Source: Ophiocordyceps camponoti-saundersi (nom. inval.) (Eukaryota > Ascomycota > Sordariomycetes > Hypocreales > Ophiocordycipitaceae). Taken from it: a DNA stretch of 64,000 nucleotides. This document shows, in pieces, positions 1 to 15,936 of the stretch. Position 1 is the stretch's first letter, and every line of letters starts with the position of its first letter. The notes below the pieces were generated by a model. That model worked only from the letters and a program-made list of their open reading frames with translations. It was not told the origin of the DNA and did no database searches. The stretch spans positions 492,275-556,274 of the forward strand of contig PDHQ01000001.1 in the NCBI GenBank assembly GCA_003339415.1, read 5' to 3'. A program made the translations under genes and the position numbers.

Positions 1-1022
1 TGGGCTTTTTCTTACGGGTGGATGATCTGGATCATATGTCAGGGAAAACCATTTCTCTTTCCCCCCCCCGGATGCCGTTCTCATGCAATGCACATTTTGT
101 CCAGTACTTTAGCTTGGTAGCCTCACTATCTACAAGGTAACTTAGCAGACAGGCAGAGTCGAGGATCCGTTGTCTAAACTCGACCAGCCTAAGCCAACAT
201 CTGGTTGACAAGACGTAATACATACATACATACATCTATACGGATACACAGCATTCAACCATGTATTCAAAACCGGACAATTATCTAGCTAGCTTACAAC
301 AGCAGCCTCCCCTTTCTTTTTCCTCCTCACTCCTTCACCCATGGATCTATCATCGGGACATTTTCTTTCCTTTTTTTTTTCTTCCTTCCCCTTCTTCCTT
401 CATCTTAGCCTCTCCAACAAAGCCGTCAAAGAAGTGTTCCATGACAGGAAGAAAAAAAAAATTGATGCACAGCCTCAAGAGTTCCGAAACTAATGGGAAA
501 ATGGCCCGGACCATCGTTCGTCTGATGTCTCCCCCGTTCCGTCTGTCCCATCCGGAGCATTGAATTGAATTCAAAAAGGAAATACAATGGAATAAAATAC
601 GATTAAATATCCTTCGGTAATGCGGCCCACCGCCACCTCGTGGTCGTCACCATTGATGGCTCTCTCTCTTTCTCTTGCTCTCTCACACGCCCCCTCCCCT
701 TTTTTTTTCACCCTCCACACCTCACTCAAACTCCCCCCCAGTTCATTAGCCGGATGACCTGCCTGTCCTTTGGGAAAGAGATGGAGGGATAGAAAGCGGT
801 AGATCCCTGTTTTTTTTCTTTTCGTTTTTTATTTTTCCGTACTTTGGTTCTTCTCCCTGCTCCGTTCCCCCCCCCCCCTTTCCCCCCCCCCCCCCCCGGT
901 TCCCCCGTACCTGGCCGGAGCACGGATCGTTGGACTGTGCCGTGTAGAGCAAAGACTGACTGTGTGTGTGTGTGCGTGTCTCTCCCTGTCTCTCTCTCTC
1001 TGTCTCTCTCTATCTCTCTCTC

Positions 1023-1111
<89 letters not shown>

Positions 1112-1531
1112 GTCTCTGTCTCTGTCTCTCTGTCTCTGTGTGCCTCTATGTATGTCTGTACCGTACATACATACATACATACATACATTCATACACAATT
1201 CTGAATACAACATACTCACACATACATACATACATACATACAGTACGGCGTATGTACGGCGTATGTACGTACGTGTTCAATATCCTTCAATGTTTGTCCT
1301 CCTCATTCATGCATGTCTGTCTACTTACAGATTAATCATGGATACAAACGCCCACCTTCCTTGTTCCATCCCATCCCATCTCATCATCCCATCCCCTCCC
1401 ATGCCCTTGACATTCATGGCCCTTCTTCCCATGAATGAACCGACTTTATACGAATCAGATACTTGGCAAACGCTCTTCCCACCACTCTCATCCTTGACTG
1501 CTACTCTCTCTTCCCCCCCCTCCCTCCCTCT

Positions 1532-1598
<67 letters not shown>

Positions 1599-4046
1599 TC
1601 CCTCTCCCAAGGATACATCAATGATAACATCTCACCCTCTCCATCAGTCACTCCTCACACCCCCCTTTCCTCTCCCCCCCCCCCCCTTGTCTCTCTTCTC
1701 TCACTCACTCACCCACCCACTACCTCAGCCACGGCCCAGTGAGCCGCACGCGAACCAGTGTGTCCGTCCCGCTTATTAGCGTCTATGCCATGAGTCGTTC
1801 ACCCTCTCCACCTCTGATTCTTCTTCTCCTCCATCTCTTTTTCTCCTCTCACCCCTCCTCCCTCTTGATTTATGCATCCTGCTCCAAGGGGGCCCTGTTA
1901 TTTCTTACTCAACCTCGTCCAACCCCGTCCCCAAAATCTCCATCCTCCTTCTCTCGTCCCCTCCCATCATCCATGGACGGAGAAATAAATAGATAAATAA
2001 AACAAACGAGAGATTAAAAGGAAATATTAGAGAAATAAAAAACACACCGGACTTTTCGATTCCCTCCGTCGTCTCCTCTCTCCACTCCCCACGTCCCCCC
2101 CCCCCCCCTTTCCATCTCACATTTCTTCCTCACCCTCCCTCCATCCACGCCTTATATTTTTTTTCTTCTCCCCTTCCTCTCTCTTTCTGTCGTGCTTTCG
2201 TTCTCTCTGATAGTAGCTGTACATACATAGATGAGCTCCGATTGCCGAAGTGACACCCTGCCAGCTTTCCCCCCTCCTCTTTTCCCCCCGGGGAGCCACA
2301 CGCCACCCGTCTGTTCCCGGTCTCTTGGCTGCTGCTTTTCCCTCCCCCCCTCCCTTTTTCCCCTACAGACTCTCCTCTCGTCTGAAGACACTCCCATCAG
2401 CATATCACACCCCCTTCATCTCTCATATTGCATGTCCAGCAGGAAAAAAAAAAGGGTCTTTCTTTCATTGTTGATTCGGTACTTTCAACGGTTCCATCCA
2501 TCCGTTCCCCCTCCCCTCATCCTCAGCCAACCACCCCCCCCCCCCTGGTCTGCTTCTTCTGCTTCTTCTTCTTCTACCTCCCCCTTCGGCCTAGAGGAGC
2601 AAACCTCATTCGAGACACGCGGAGAATTGTCAGATATGGGGGGGAGGGATCCGCTCTGTATCTTCACGGCATAACGGTCGAAGCCCTGGCTCTGGCATCT
2701 GGCTCTAGCGGAAGCTCAAGGATCTTTAACCCTAGCGACCCTTGTCTTGGGGCCCTCGCAAGTCGCACAAAAGCCGACCCTGAGCCCGCCGATCAGGTCT
2801 GTCTTTTGTCCTCTCCGAGCCGCCTCGAGTACTCTGTCTTCCTCTCTCGCTCTCCCTCTCTCTGGGCCGCGCCCGTTCTTTTGTCCTCCTTGGGAGTTTG
2901 TTTTTTTTTTAAACGGGGGGAAAAGGGAAGAAGGAAAAGAAAGGGAAAAACAAAAAAACAAAACAACATCTATTGGGGTTTCTTTTCCTTCTTTCCCGTC
3001 GTCGTCGTCGTCGTCGTCATCATCATCATCATCATCATCATCATCACCATCATCATCACCATCACCTTCTTCTTCTTCTTCTTCTTCTTCTTCCTCCATC
3101 TTCTCCTCTTCTTCCTCTCCTCCTTCAAACCCTTTCTTATACCATTCAAAAAAATACATACATACATACATACCTACATACATACATACCTACTCACTCA
3201 GCATGCCGTATCACGACACTCGCTGGTTGTAAGATTCTCCTCTGTGGTAGTATCACTGTGCAGCACTCTGTTTCACGCCAGCTACTACATACATACCTAC
3301 ATACTCTCTTACATCGTCACGGCCGCCTGTGCCTTAATCACCGCTGCTCGACCGCCTTTGCCGCCCATCATCGTCACGCATCGCCGTTGATTCGTCCTCT
3401 TCTTCTTCTTCTTCTTCTTCTATTCTCCTTCTATTCCCTCGATTCTTTGCCATCTTCATCATCATCATCTTCTTCTTCTTCTTCCTCTCTTCTTCTACTT
3501 CTTCTTCTACTTCTTATCTTGCTTCTTCTTCTTCTTCTTCTTCCTCTTCTCCCCATCATCTCCTCCCTCCTATTCCGGTTTTCCCACACCACCAACCAAC
3601 CCCCCTCCTTTGATCCGCCTCTTCTCCACCCGCCCCGTCCCGAGGAATCGACCGGTTTACCACACACCCCCCATTCTATCTATCCATCCATCTCTATTCC
3701 TCTCTACCGTCCCCCGGGCGTGTCAACAGCGCTTCCAGGCGCTTAACTATTGTGTCCGTTCGTTAAAAAAAAGGGGGGGTTGCTTTAAAAAAAAGAGCCT
3801 GTTGCTGGTTCGTCGATAACAAGGTGGTCTCCCCTATTCACTCTCCCCTTCCTCCTGTCCCTCCCCTCCTCTCTCACCCACCCCCCCCTTTTTGCTTGGC
3901 CTTTTATCGAATCCAAAGTCATAGCAAAACGGGAAAACAAAGGAGGGGAAAAATTACAAAGGGAATTTGGAAGGGGAAAGAAGGGTAAGAGAGAGAGAGA
4001 AAAAAAAACCCACAGCCGAAAACTGAGGCAGACGCGCGCGCCATCG
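1..4046. repeat. gene-free pyrimidine-rich simple-sequence region
   Basis: No supportable gene. The plus strand is strongly C+T-rich for about 3.5 kb. It carries CT/GTCTCT tracts at about 980-1138, a pure CT tract at about 1540-1594, CATA tracts near 1165-1240 and 3153-3190, GTC-ATC-TTC triplet runs at 3001-3096 and TTC runs at 3403-3550, plus several poly-C runs. Long open frames here are low-complexity Ser/Leu, Arg/Glu or His/Leu strings and are not credible proteins. The 3' part probably holds promoter and 5' UTR of the transcription factor downstream. Confidence 0.7.
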
Positions 4047-6818
<2,772 letters not shown>

Positions 6819-8425
6819 AGAAAAGAAAGAAGCCTCTTTTTTTTGGGAGAATCTGTTTTAATTATTTACTTTATTTTCGTTTCTTCTCTTCCTGAACTTG
6901 CTATTATGGAGTGAAGCGTTTAGGTATATATCATTGGGGTCGTTGGTTTTTTTTCCCTCCCCTTCCCCCTCCCCCCTTTTCTCCTTATGATATTCAAAAA
7001 CCATTACGGCCTTTGTTTCGAACGGTCTTCTGGAGCTTTGGCAACTTTTCTTTGCCTCCTTTTTGGTGTCTTCTTCTCTACGTCGGTCTTGGGAAATTCC
7101 TTCTTTCAGCGGTTGGATTTCTCCTACGGGTTTTTTTTTCTCTCATGGTTGTATGATCGAGTGACCAAAAGGAAAAGGAAAGAAAAAACGAAAAGCTACG
7201 CAGCCGAAACCCCCTCCCTTTATTCTCCACCTGTTTTTATTGTATGTTACGTTTCGTTGCTTCTGAAATTAGAGGGAGAGGATGAGATGAATGTATGTAA
7301 GTTGTAAGTTGTGTATGGATGGATGTGAAAGGATTTCTGTATTCTTTTTCGTTTTAAAATTCGGGGGTGCATGATGATGGGATCATTCTTGGACGGGGAA
7401 AAGGAGAGGCGTTTAATGGAGGGGGGTGTCTTTTACTGAACGGCAAGTTATGAATGAACGGTTGGATGGGAGTGAGGAAATGGGGTTGGATGATAGACGT
7501 TTGGCTGCCAAGTCTTGTATCTCTTTCATCCTGTCTGTCTGTACATATGTACAACATATGTATGTCTGTATGTAATAGCTTTGATCCCCCTGTATGTATG
7601 TACAAAGGATACGATGACACTTGTGCGACGAAGAGCTTGTGTGGGATTGTCTCGTATGTGATTTCCTCTGCCACCCCTTCGCTTCGCTGTTTCATGAGAG
7701 AGAAAGAACAGAAAGGGGAGAAAGAAGGGAAAAGAACAAGGGAGAGAGAGAGAGAGAAAGAAGAAGCATGCTCTGACGTAGAGTTGCTCTCTACATATTT
7801 CGTCGTGTAAGTTCATATGTATGTATCTGCTTATATTTTCATTCCCTGGATTATAACTGCAAGAGCTATAACTTGTTTAACCAAGCATGAGATTCTTTAT
7901 CCTAAACCGGCAATTCCAAACCAAGCCCATCTTTAATAGAGATAGAGAAGAGGAGTCAGTACAAACTCTGAATTACTTGCGGTCTTTCTCCTGTTATATG
8001 GGTCCTTGTGTTGTGTTGACTTTCGTTAGCGGGGGGAGGCGACCGACAGCCGGACTCCCCTTGGACCGGAGTCCGATGCCCGGGCCGTTCCGTAGTTGAT
8101 GTCACGTGGCTTCGTGAAGTCCACGCGTTGAACGGAGCACAGTAAAAATAGGATACATGTGCGAAGCTATTACTGTGTATGCTGCCACACTGTACGAATA
8201 GTGGCTTTGACTCAGAAGGGCACAGTAAGCGTGGGTGAATCAAGGCGAGGAATCACAGTGCTCCTATACTAGGCATCACGCCTTCCTTTGCCGTCTTCAT
8301 CCGAAACTTCAATCAAGACCTCTCACGACCTCCAACATCATCGGCTCGCCACAAGCGACTCGCAGCGCCGACTCAAGACGCTCGAAAGCTTGCGACGTAT
8401 CATCGAATCGGCTTAGGGCGTCGCA
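6819..8425. other. intergenic: regulator 3' region and MLH1 promoter
   Basis: No gene supported. It contains T-rich likely 3' UTR sequence after 6818, a GTATGTATG-type tract near 7540-7600 and an AGAG-rich stretch near 7740-7760. Open frames here (for example 7454-7810 plus and 7354-7695 minus) lack recognisable protein features. Confidence 0.6.
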
Positions 8426-10721
8426 ATGGACGACCCAATGCACGTCGACGACGACGCCACGCCGGATGAGCCGCGTCGCATCAAGGTGAGAGATATAGGG
8501 GAGAAAGAGAGTCCCCTTCTCCATCGGCGAACTGTCTGAATACCTGCGGGCTGAAACTCGATGGCATCAAAGGCTCTCTCCCTGGACGTGGTAAACAAAA
8601 TCGCGGCTGGAGAAATCATCGTCGCGCCCGTCCATGCGCTGAAGGAGTTGTTAGAAAACGCCGTCGATGCTGGATCCACGGCCGTCGAGATCCTCGTCAA
8701 AGATGGTGGCTTGAAGATGCTGCAGATCACCGATAACGGGTGCGGCATCCAGGTGAGCGACCTCCCATCCCTTCCCTGCCATGAGGGGACCGTCGGTCAG
8801 TCGAGCCTAATGATACCGGTCGAAGAAAGATGATCTCGCCATCTTGTGCGAGCGCCACACTACGTCCAAGCTCGCCGCGTTTGAGGACCTCAGCTCCATC
8901 GGCACATACGGATTTCGAGGCGAGGCCCTTGCCAGTATCAGCCACATCGCCCATCTGACAGTCACGACCAAGACCAAGGACTCGGCCGTCGCCTGGCGCG
9001 CTCACTACCTTGACGGCAAGCTTGCGCCTCCGAAGCCGGGTCAGCCGGCCGAGCCAAAGGCAGTCGCTGGCCGCCCGGGAACACAGATCACGGTCGAGGA
9101 CCTGTTCTTCAGCATGCCTTTGCGGCGTCGGGCCTTTCGCTCTCCCGCCGAGGAGTTCAACAAGATCATCGACATGGTCGGCCGCTATGCCGTCCACTGC
9201 TCCGCCGTCGGCTTCACCTGCAAAAAGGCCGGTGACCCTTCGACTAGCATGTCGGTCCAGCCGCACGCCTCCACCGTAGACCGCATAAGACACATCTACG
9301 GTGGCGCCGTCGCCAACGAGCTCATCGACTTTTCCACGGCCGAGAAGCGTTGGGGCTTTAGCGCTCACGGCCTCGTCACCAATGCAAATTATCACATCAA
9401 GAAGACGAGGCTCCTGCTCTTCGTCAACCATCGGTCCGTCGAGTCGACCAATGTCAAGAGGGCTGTGGAGCAGATTTACGTCAAGTTCCTACCCAAAGGC
9501 GGCCACCCCTTCGTCTACCTCAGTCTCGAGATCGATCCGGCCAGGGTCGACGTCAACGTCCATCCCACCAAGCGCGAGGTTCACTTCCTTAACGAGGACG
9601 ACATTATACAGGCCGTCTGTGCCCGTATAGACGAAGAGCTGGCCGCCGTCGACACCAGCCGGACCTTTACGACCCAGACGTTGCTTCCCGGCGCCTCCAA
9701 GCCCTTCGACGACTCGCAAGCGGACGCCACCCCGCGCCCAACGACCGTCACCGGCAAGCGGCGGCGGTACTCCAATGAACTCGTCAGGACCGACACTTCG
9801 GTCCGCAAGATCACGACCATGTTCGGCCTCGCCGCTGAGAAGAGCTCCTCTAAGACGGGAGACGAGCCGCTGGCAGTCCCGGAAAAAATCGAGTACGAAG
9901 ACAGCGAGCGCGAACCCGTCGTCTGCCGCCTCCGAAGCGTCAAGGAGCTGCGTTCCGAGGTCCGCGACGGCGTTCACCGGCAGCTGACCGAAATGTTCTC
10001 GTCCCACACCTTTGTCGGCATCGTCGACGAGCGGAGGCGGCTGGCCGCCATGCAGGCCGGCGTGAAGCTCTACCTCGTCGACTACGGCCACGCCAGCTTC
10101 GAATTCTTCTACCAGCTCGGCCTCACCGACTTTGGGAACTTTGGCGTCATCCGCTTCAGCCCTCCCCTGTCCCTCTCCCGCCTGCTGACCATGGCCGCCG
10201 AGGTGGACGCGACCCTCTCGTCCGACGACTGCGACCTCGACGTCGGCTCCGTCGTCGAAAAGGTCTCTCGCCAGCTCATCGACCGTCGTGAGATGCTCCT
10301 CGAATATTTCTCGCTCGAAATCTCCCCCGTGGGAGAGGTCGTCTCCATCCCCCTCCTCCTAAAGGGCTACACCCCGCCGCTGGCCAAGCTGCCCCGCTTC
10401 CTCCTCCAGCTCGGCCCCAACGTCGATTGGGCCGAGGAGAAGGCCTGCTTCGACTCCTTCCTCAGGGAGCTCGCCGCCTTCTACGTCCCGGAGAGGCTCC
10501 CGCCCGTCCCGGCGGCTGGGTCCGACGACGCCGCCGCGGACGCCGCCGACGTCCCGGCCGAGACGAGGACCCGGCGACAGCATGTTCGCTGGGCCGTCGA
10601 GCATGTTCTCTTTCCTGCTTTCAAGGCGAGGCTGTTGGCTACGGAGGCGCTCATGGGTGACGGTGGCGTTGTCGAGGTTGCTGATCTCAAGGGGCTGTAT
10701 CGCGTCTTTGAGAGGTGTTGA
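8426..10721 (+). CDS. MLH1: DNA mismatch repair protein MLH1 (MutL homolog)
   Basis: Exons 8426-8485, 8573-8752 and 8826-10721, all phase 0 (711 aa). MLH1 is the shared subunit of the nuclear MutL heterodimers that couple mismatch recognition to strand incision. The N-terminal GHKL ATPase motifs are intact: [14 protein letters not shown], the ENAVDAGST helix (motif I), DNGCGIQ (motif II), TSKL and GFRGEAL (motif III). The protein ends in the MLH1-typical Phe-Glu-Arg-Cys, which in other eukaryotes contributes to the PMS1/PMS2 endonuclease site. Both splice junctions restore conserved motifs ([11 protein letters not shown] and [15 protein letters not shown]), supporting the gene model. It converges on SYO1, whose stop lies 217 bp away. 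Length is slightly short for fungi because the central linker is compact. Confidence 0.97.
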
Positions 10722-10938
10722 TTTTTTTTTCACTGTCTCTGTCTCTCTTCCCTTTCTATCTCGTCACTCAAATCTTGCACCTACCAAAGGTGATGTGGTT
10801 TTTGTGTGTCGGCACGATGAATTCGAGCCAACAGCCTCTATCAATCCGGGTATTTCAAAGCGCTTCCCCTTCCAGGCTACCATAGAGAGGGACAGCCCCC
10901 CTTCTCCCATTTCACGTCTTTTCTCTTTCACACGACGT

Positions 10939-12941
10939 CTACGACGGTCTATTTTTCTTCTTGTAAACCAAGAAGCGGAGGAGATTTGTGGAAGCGTTTT
11001 GAGCCCGCGACCACAACTCGGGCTGGCCGTTCTTGTCGACGGCTTTGGCCATGGCTCGGACCTTGGGCCCCACGTCTGCGATGCGGGACAAGAAGTCGTC
11101 CTTCCAGAAGACGAGGCGGTCGCAGGCGTGCGCCTCGTCGCCGTAAATGTCGAAGAGCTGGTCGAGGGCCTCGACGGCGTCGGCGGCTGGCGTTTCGGGA
11201 AGGGCGGCGACGACATTCAACAGGAAGACGCCGATTTCACGGTTGACCTCCACCGGCGCGGGGTCGCGCGCCAGCTGGCCGAGGACGCCGACGCATTTGA
11301 CGCCCAGGCCCTGGAAGGGATCCGAGCCGGGCGACGCCAAGCCCTTGGTCGCCCGGTAGAGGGTCATGAACTTGGTGGGCTCGCCGGCTGTCAGCGGCGC
11401 CTCGCCCGACAACACACGGGCCAGGGCCCAGGCGAGGCCCGTGACCTGGGCGGCGATGGCCATGTCGGCCGTGTCCGCTGCCAGCACGGGCGAGACGATC
11501 TGCTGCCACAGCGAGCGGGCGGCTGGACCCCATAGCTTTCGGATGGCCGCGTTGTGGCCGTCGGCGAAGTCGATGACCGACGCCGACCAGGCTATGTTGC
11601 TGAGGGCGGAAAGCGCCAGGCTCCGCAAGTTTGCTTCTATATCCCCGGACGACTCGAGGCTGGAAAGTCGCACCAGTTGCGGCAGGGCGTTCTGGACGAG
11701 GGCCTTAAGAACGGGCATGATACCTCCGTCACCGTCGCCACCGTCGCCATCCGCGCCCGCGACCATGTCGAGGTCGTTCATCATGTCGTCATCATCGGCC
11801 ATATCCTGATCGTTATCTACTGCATCGCCATTGGTCGTCTCTCCGATCCGTGGAGCATTAAGAGGCTCACAGTCGTCCGCCGGCGAACATGCAAGGGTAG
11901 TGCCGATGGAAGCCAACACCTCAAGAGCGAGTTCTTGTCTCTCAACAGGGTTGGACCACCCACTCCCGATTACTTTGTCCGGTAGAGTCGAGAGTGAAAT
12001 AGCCTTTGTGAGAGTCGGCACAAGAATGGCGTCGCCTGCCTCGGGGATACACGTTCCGTTTCTGGATACGTCAAGCGCCGTAAAGGTGTTGTGCATAAAA
12101 GCGCAGGCAAGAACGCCTTCGGCGTCATCCTTATCCTTGAGATCCATGACAGTTTGAAAGTGCGGGCCCCGGGCAAACTTCTCCGAGAAGCGAGGGTTGT
12201 CCTCGGAGAGTATCATCAGGCAGGCCAGGGCGTCGGTTCGAAGGTCGGCAACGGGATTGGGATGGCTGACGACGAAGCCGAGGAGTTCGGCGATGCTGCC
12301 ATTTTCGGCGACGGCATCCAACGCAGCTTCGGAGGCCTCGGCCAGGGCCGTCGCCAGAGAGATGAGAGAGGCAGCAATGCTGTTGACGAAAGACTTTTCC
12401 GCCTTGGGCAGTGAATCGAAGTTGGACCGCAGCTTGTCGAGGGTCTGCAGGGGGCGGGATAGAAAAAAGAAAGGAAAGACGAGAGAAAAGAAAAGACTCA
12501 GTAGCGGCTCTTCGATGGCGACAGGACGAAATGCGGGAGACAAACGGCTTTGACGGCATGATCCATGGACGTCAAGATATCCTGCCTATACAAATGGACG
12601 CAAAAGTCATGGCCTTCCTCCTGGGCCAGGAGCTGAAGGATGCCCCATGCAGCAGCGCGGCTCTCGAGGGCATTATCGGTCAGGGACTGGGTGAGGAGCG
12701 TATGGACGATTTGCTCCCGTAGCAAGAGCTGACGACAGTCGGGATCCTGTGCGAGGTTGGCGACGGCGGCGGCGGCTGCAGAGCGCGTCTTGCCATCGGC
12801 GCTCGATAGGTCTTTGACGGCGGGAAGCACCTTTTCCTGGCGCAGGGCAGCCAGTCGCGGGTCTGAGGGGGGCTTGACGACTCTCGTTATGGGGTCGCGT
12901 CGATGTCGAGGGCCGCCGCGGCTGCGTCTCGACTTTGGCAT
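10939..12941 (-). CDS. SYO1: Syo1/symportin-like ribosomal protein import adaptor
   Basis: Exons 12546-12941 and 10939-12444 on the minus strand (633 aa), with a 101-bp phase-0 intron. Syo1 is a HEAT/ARM-repeat transport adaptor that brings Rpl5 and Rpl11 together into the nucleus for 5S RNP assembly. The start is a basic KSRRSRGG...RHRRDP segment followed by VKPPSDPRLAALR, the typical Syo1 N-terminus and a likely PY-type importin signal. The body is alpha-helical repeat. Residues about 342-374 form a strongly acidic Asp/Met/Gly-rich loop interrupting the repeats, as in characterised Syo1, where it contacts Rpl11. Shares a 727-bp intergenic region with the divergent glycosyltransferase gene. 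Confidence 0.88.
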
Positions 12942-13668
12942 TTTCAGGCAAGCTTGAGAAGTACGACGAGGGTGCCGGTGAAGATATTTTGTGTTGGTCG
13001 ATGCAGTTAGTACTTACCTAGGTAAGCAGCTGTGTAGGTATGCAGGTATGCGGATATATGCACCTAAGTGAATGATGAGGGGATGAGTGGGGCTACGTGA
13101 CTCTGGTGCCGGCTAGTTGCCTAGCTGTAGCAGCTCCGGCCCTGTTCGCACAGTACATCAACCGCCTCAGACTCGCTGAGGCAGCAGTGAGGCTTCAATA
13201 TCTTGGCTCTTTAGAGCAGCACGCGCTAGTATACCTACGCACTGTAGCAGGACAGACTAGCAGCTATCCTTTACTCCGTGTCTTGTCTCGCCTCTCTTCT
13301 TCCCGACCCGTTCTTCGTAAGAAGCTCATAATTTCCCGTCTCTTTGTTTCTTTCCTTTCTCTCTCTCTCTCTCTCTCTCCTCTTATTGCTATCTCTTCTC
13401 CTTTTCCTTCTCCTTCTTCCCGACACTCTCACGACTGGCGCCTGCTGGGCGCCCGCCCCGACGCCGTCCTCACCTCGACGTCCGAAATGCGATCGACGCG
13501 CCCCCCCTCCCCCCCCTCTCCTCTCGCTCGCTCGCCCCTTTCCATGAACCTCTGAGCTTGCTTTTCTTCTCGGGTCCCTTGTCGGTTAGCTATTTGGGTA
13601 AAAACTCCCCCCCGAAAAAAAAACAAACCATCAGGCCCACTGAAACGCGCCCGCCTCGTTCGGCGCAA
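12942..13668. promoter_or_regulatory. divergent promoter region SYO1 / glycosyltransferase
   Basis: 727 bp between two divergently transcribed genes. It contains TACCTAGGTA-type motifs near 13010-13030 and a long C+T-rich run (13340-13550) immediately upstream of the glycosyltransferase start, typical of filamentous-fungal core promoters and 5' UTRs. No clear TATA box seen. Confidence 0.5.
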
Positions 13669-15886
13669 ATGGCAAGGCAAAGTGCCTGGGCCATGTCAAA
13701 GCTGTGGCGAGACGACGAGGAGATGGCCAAGAAGGACGACGATCATAATGCAAGACGTCCGGCCGCGCAGAATTGGTCTGCTGCCGTGAGGGCGCCGAGA
13801 CCTTCCTCGCTGCTTCGTGTCGTTGTTTACCTCTTCGCCGCCTGCGTCATCTTCTTCCTCATCTACAACGCCTTCGGCCTCGGATATCGGCAAGAAAATT
13901 ACGATGACGATAGCCCCGGTCTCCTGTCATCTAGGTCCCGAGACATGCCACAAATGCGGATTCGACCACCACCGCCGGGACTCGAGACGGGACCCGACAG
14001 TGCTGCTGCTGCTGGTGTCGAGCGCCAGACTAAGGATGGGCCCATCCTGCACAGAGAGCTCTTGGTCTCTATTCGAGCCATTGCTGCTTCTGGCAACGGC
14101 CTCACAAAGAACCGCAACGTCTTGTTTACCGCCGCCGACCTTCAGAGCGCCACCTCTTTACTTCCCATGGCCTGCAGCATGGCCCGCGAGCTACATAGTC
14201 ATGTTCACTTCGCCTTCATGGGGAGGTCCGACATCTCCATGCAGCGACTACTGAAAATCAACGGCATTGACGGTTCCTGCCCTCTATTACTACACGGTAT
14301 GCTAAAACCTTTTTCAAAATCGTTCTCGGCGCAGCTGACGGGAAACTCTAGATGCCCGGCCCGACTACGCTGCCACATCAAGCGAAGAGCGCATGATATT
14401 GGCGGTTGAGCGGGCACTGCGTGAGCATAATTGATTTCTCCAAAACATGCAAAAACATCCTTTTGACCAGTTCGCAGTCATTTTCCACCGCCTCTTACCT
14501 CCTCAAGTTGTTCTTATCGACTCGACAGCCACCGAGGAATCATACCTGCATCAAGGTATTCGCAAATACGTCGACAGGTTCCAAACACCCGTCATCGAGC
14601 TTCCTGAAAAACCCAGTACCCGCTTGTCGTGGATCGCGAAGCTGGACTCGGCAGCCCTTGCCGGTAAGTCCTTGGTTTCTTTGGCCCGCACAAGCACACC
14701 AACGAGTTCTGACGCCTCGCTAGCCTGGAATAAGGTCCGCTTCGACATCATCGTCCACAGCCCCCGAACCGGTACCGGAAACTTGAAGCGGCTGCTTCGG
14801 TCCTTGGCCCGCGCCGACATCGGCGGCCATCATGTCCCCCACCTCGTCGTCGAGCTACCGTCAGTCGTGGAGCCGTCTCTGGAGGAATTCATCGGCGGAT
14901 TCCAATGGCCGCCCCCACGAGCTGGTGCAGCGCCGGCCCCATCCATGTTGTCGTTGCGCCATCGCATCTTGCGGCCAAGATTAAGCGAAGAGGAAAGCTC
15001 TGTTCGTCTACTCGAATCATTTTGGCCTACGGACCCCTCCCTCTCCCATGTGCTATACCTGTCACCGCACGTGGAGATTAGTCCTTACTTTTTTCATTGT
15101 ACGTTTCTCCTTTGTGGTGCCAGTGTCGCAATCCAGGACTGACGGTATGCAGATGTCAAATATTGTCTACTTTTCCGACGACACTCTCGTCTGGCGTCTC
15201 GCGAAGTCTTGAGCTCCAACGTCATGGCCATGAGCTTCACAGTACCATCCACTACACCCAGTGGCGAGCAGCCATTTAACCCTCCCCGGCCAGACGAGGC
15301 CTTTCTCTGGCAAGCGCCGACCAGCGACGCCGTTTTGTTCCTTGGCGACAAATGGGTGGAGCTGCACGGTTACGTGTCGCGGGTGTTGGAGTCGCAGCGG
15401 ACGATGACAGACCCTCCACCGTTTCTCGTCAACAAGCATTTCGGCCGGCAGTCCCCGGCCTGGGTCGAGTATGCGCTGCAGCTGGCGCGGCTGCGAGGAT
15501 ACGCCACGCTCTACCCAAGTCGCGAGACGGCCAGGGTCATCGCCACGGCCCACAGCGACCTGTCCGATGAGCCCGAGGAATTCGGACCGTCGACGGCTGC
15601 GGAAGACAAGAGGCGGCAGGTCGTGGACGGCCAACTTATGGAGACGGCGTCGTCGCAGGTCGACATGCTCGGGGCGTTGCCTGATGAAGGTTTGCAGAAG
15701 CCACTTGAAGAGCTGTCGCTGCTCTCGTGGGACGGGCGGCTACTTGATGGGGCAGAAGCGCTCGAGAAAGACGCGACGGAGGTGGCCGTGACGTTCCGCC
15801 GTCAAGTCGGGCACTGCAGCGAGGCGGACCTGCAGAGACATGTTTCGGCGGACAGGCATGCGCGGGACCTGTTTTGCATTACATAA
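13669..15886 (+). CDS. type II membrane glycosyltransferase, family-2-like
   Basis: Exons 13669-14296, 14352-14420, 14478-14663, 14724-15098 and 15153-15886 (663 aa). A cytosolic N-terminus of about 50 residues, one transmembrane helix at about 50-70 and a large lumenal part give Golgi/ER type II topology. The lumenal part resembles a family of ascomycete glycosyltransferase-2-like proteins: FDIIVHSPRTGTGNLKRLL, a downstream YLSPHVEISPYFFHYVKY segment, and an aromatic acceptor-side region. A classic DXD is not obvious. All four junctions are in phase. Exon 2 is only 69 nt and its 3' boundary is the least certain (GTGAGC at 14421). Donor and acceptor sugars are unknown. Convergent with the DUF202 gene, stops 50 bp apart. 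Confidence 0.75.
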
Positions 15887-15936
15887 CTGAGTTGTAGCAA
15901 ATAGACGGCCGTTGGGTTTTCGAGCAATTAGAGAGG

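Noticed and set aside
1165..1240. CATA repeat arrays considered as CRISPR-like or regulatory arrays
   Set aside because: Plain tetranucleotide microsatellites that recur throughout the window; no spacers, and CRISPR is not expected in a eukaryote.
844..1742. Long overlapping open frames of Ser/Leu/Cys or Arg/Glu repeats
   Set aside because: Produced by CT/GA microsatellites; all frames are open and none has protein-like composition.
2428..3390. 320-codon open frame on the plus strand
   Set aside because: Mostly poly-Val/Ile/Phe/His from triplet repeats; no codon bias or domain.
7354..7816. Opposed 110-120-codon open frames
   Set aside because: Simple-sequence and likely UTR; no signal, domain or splice pattern.
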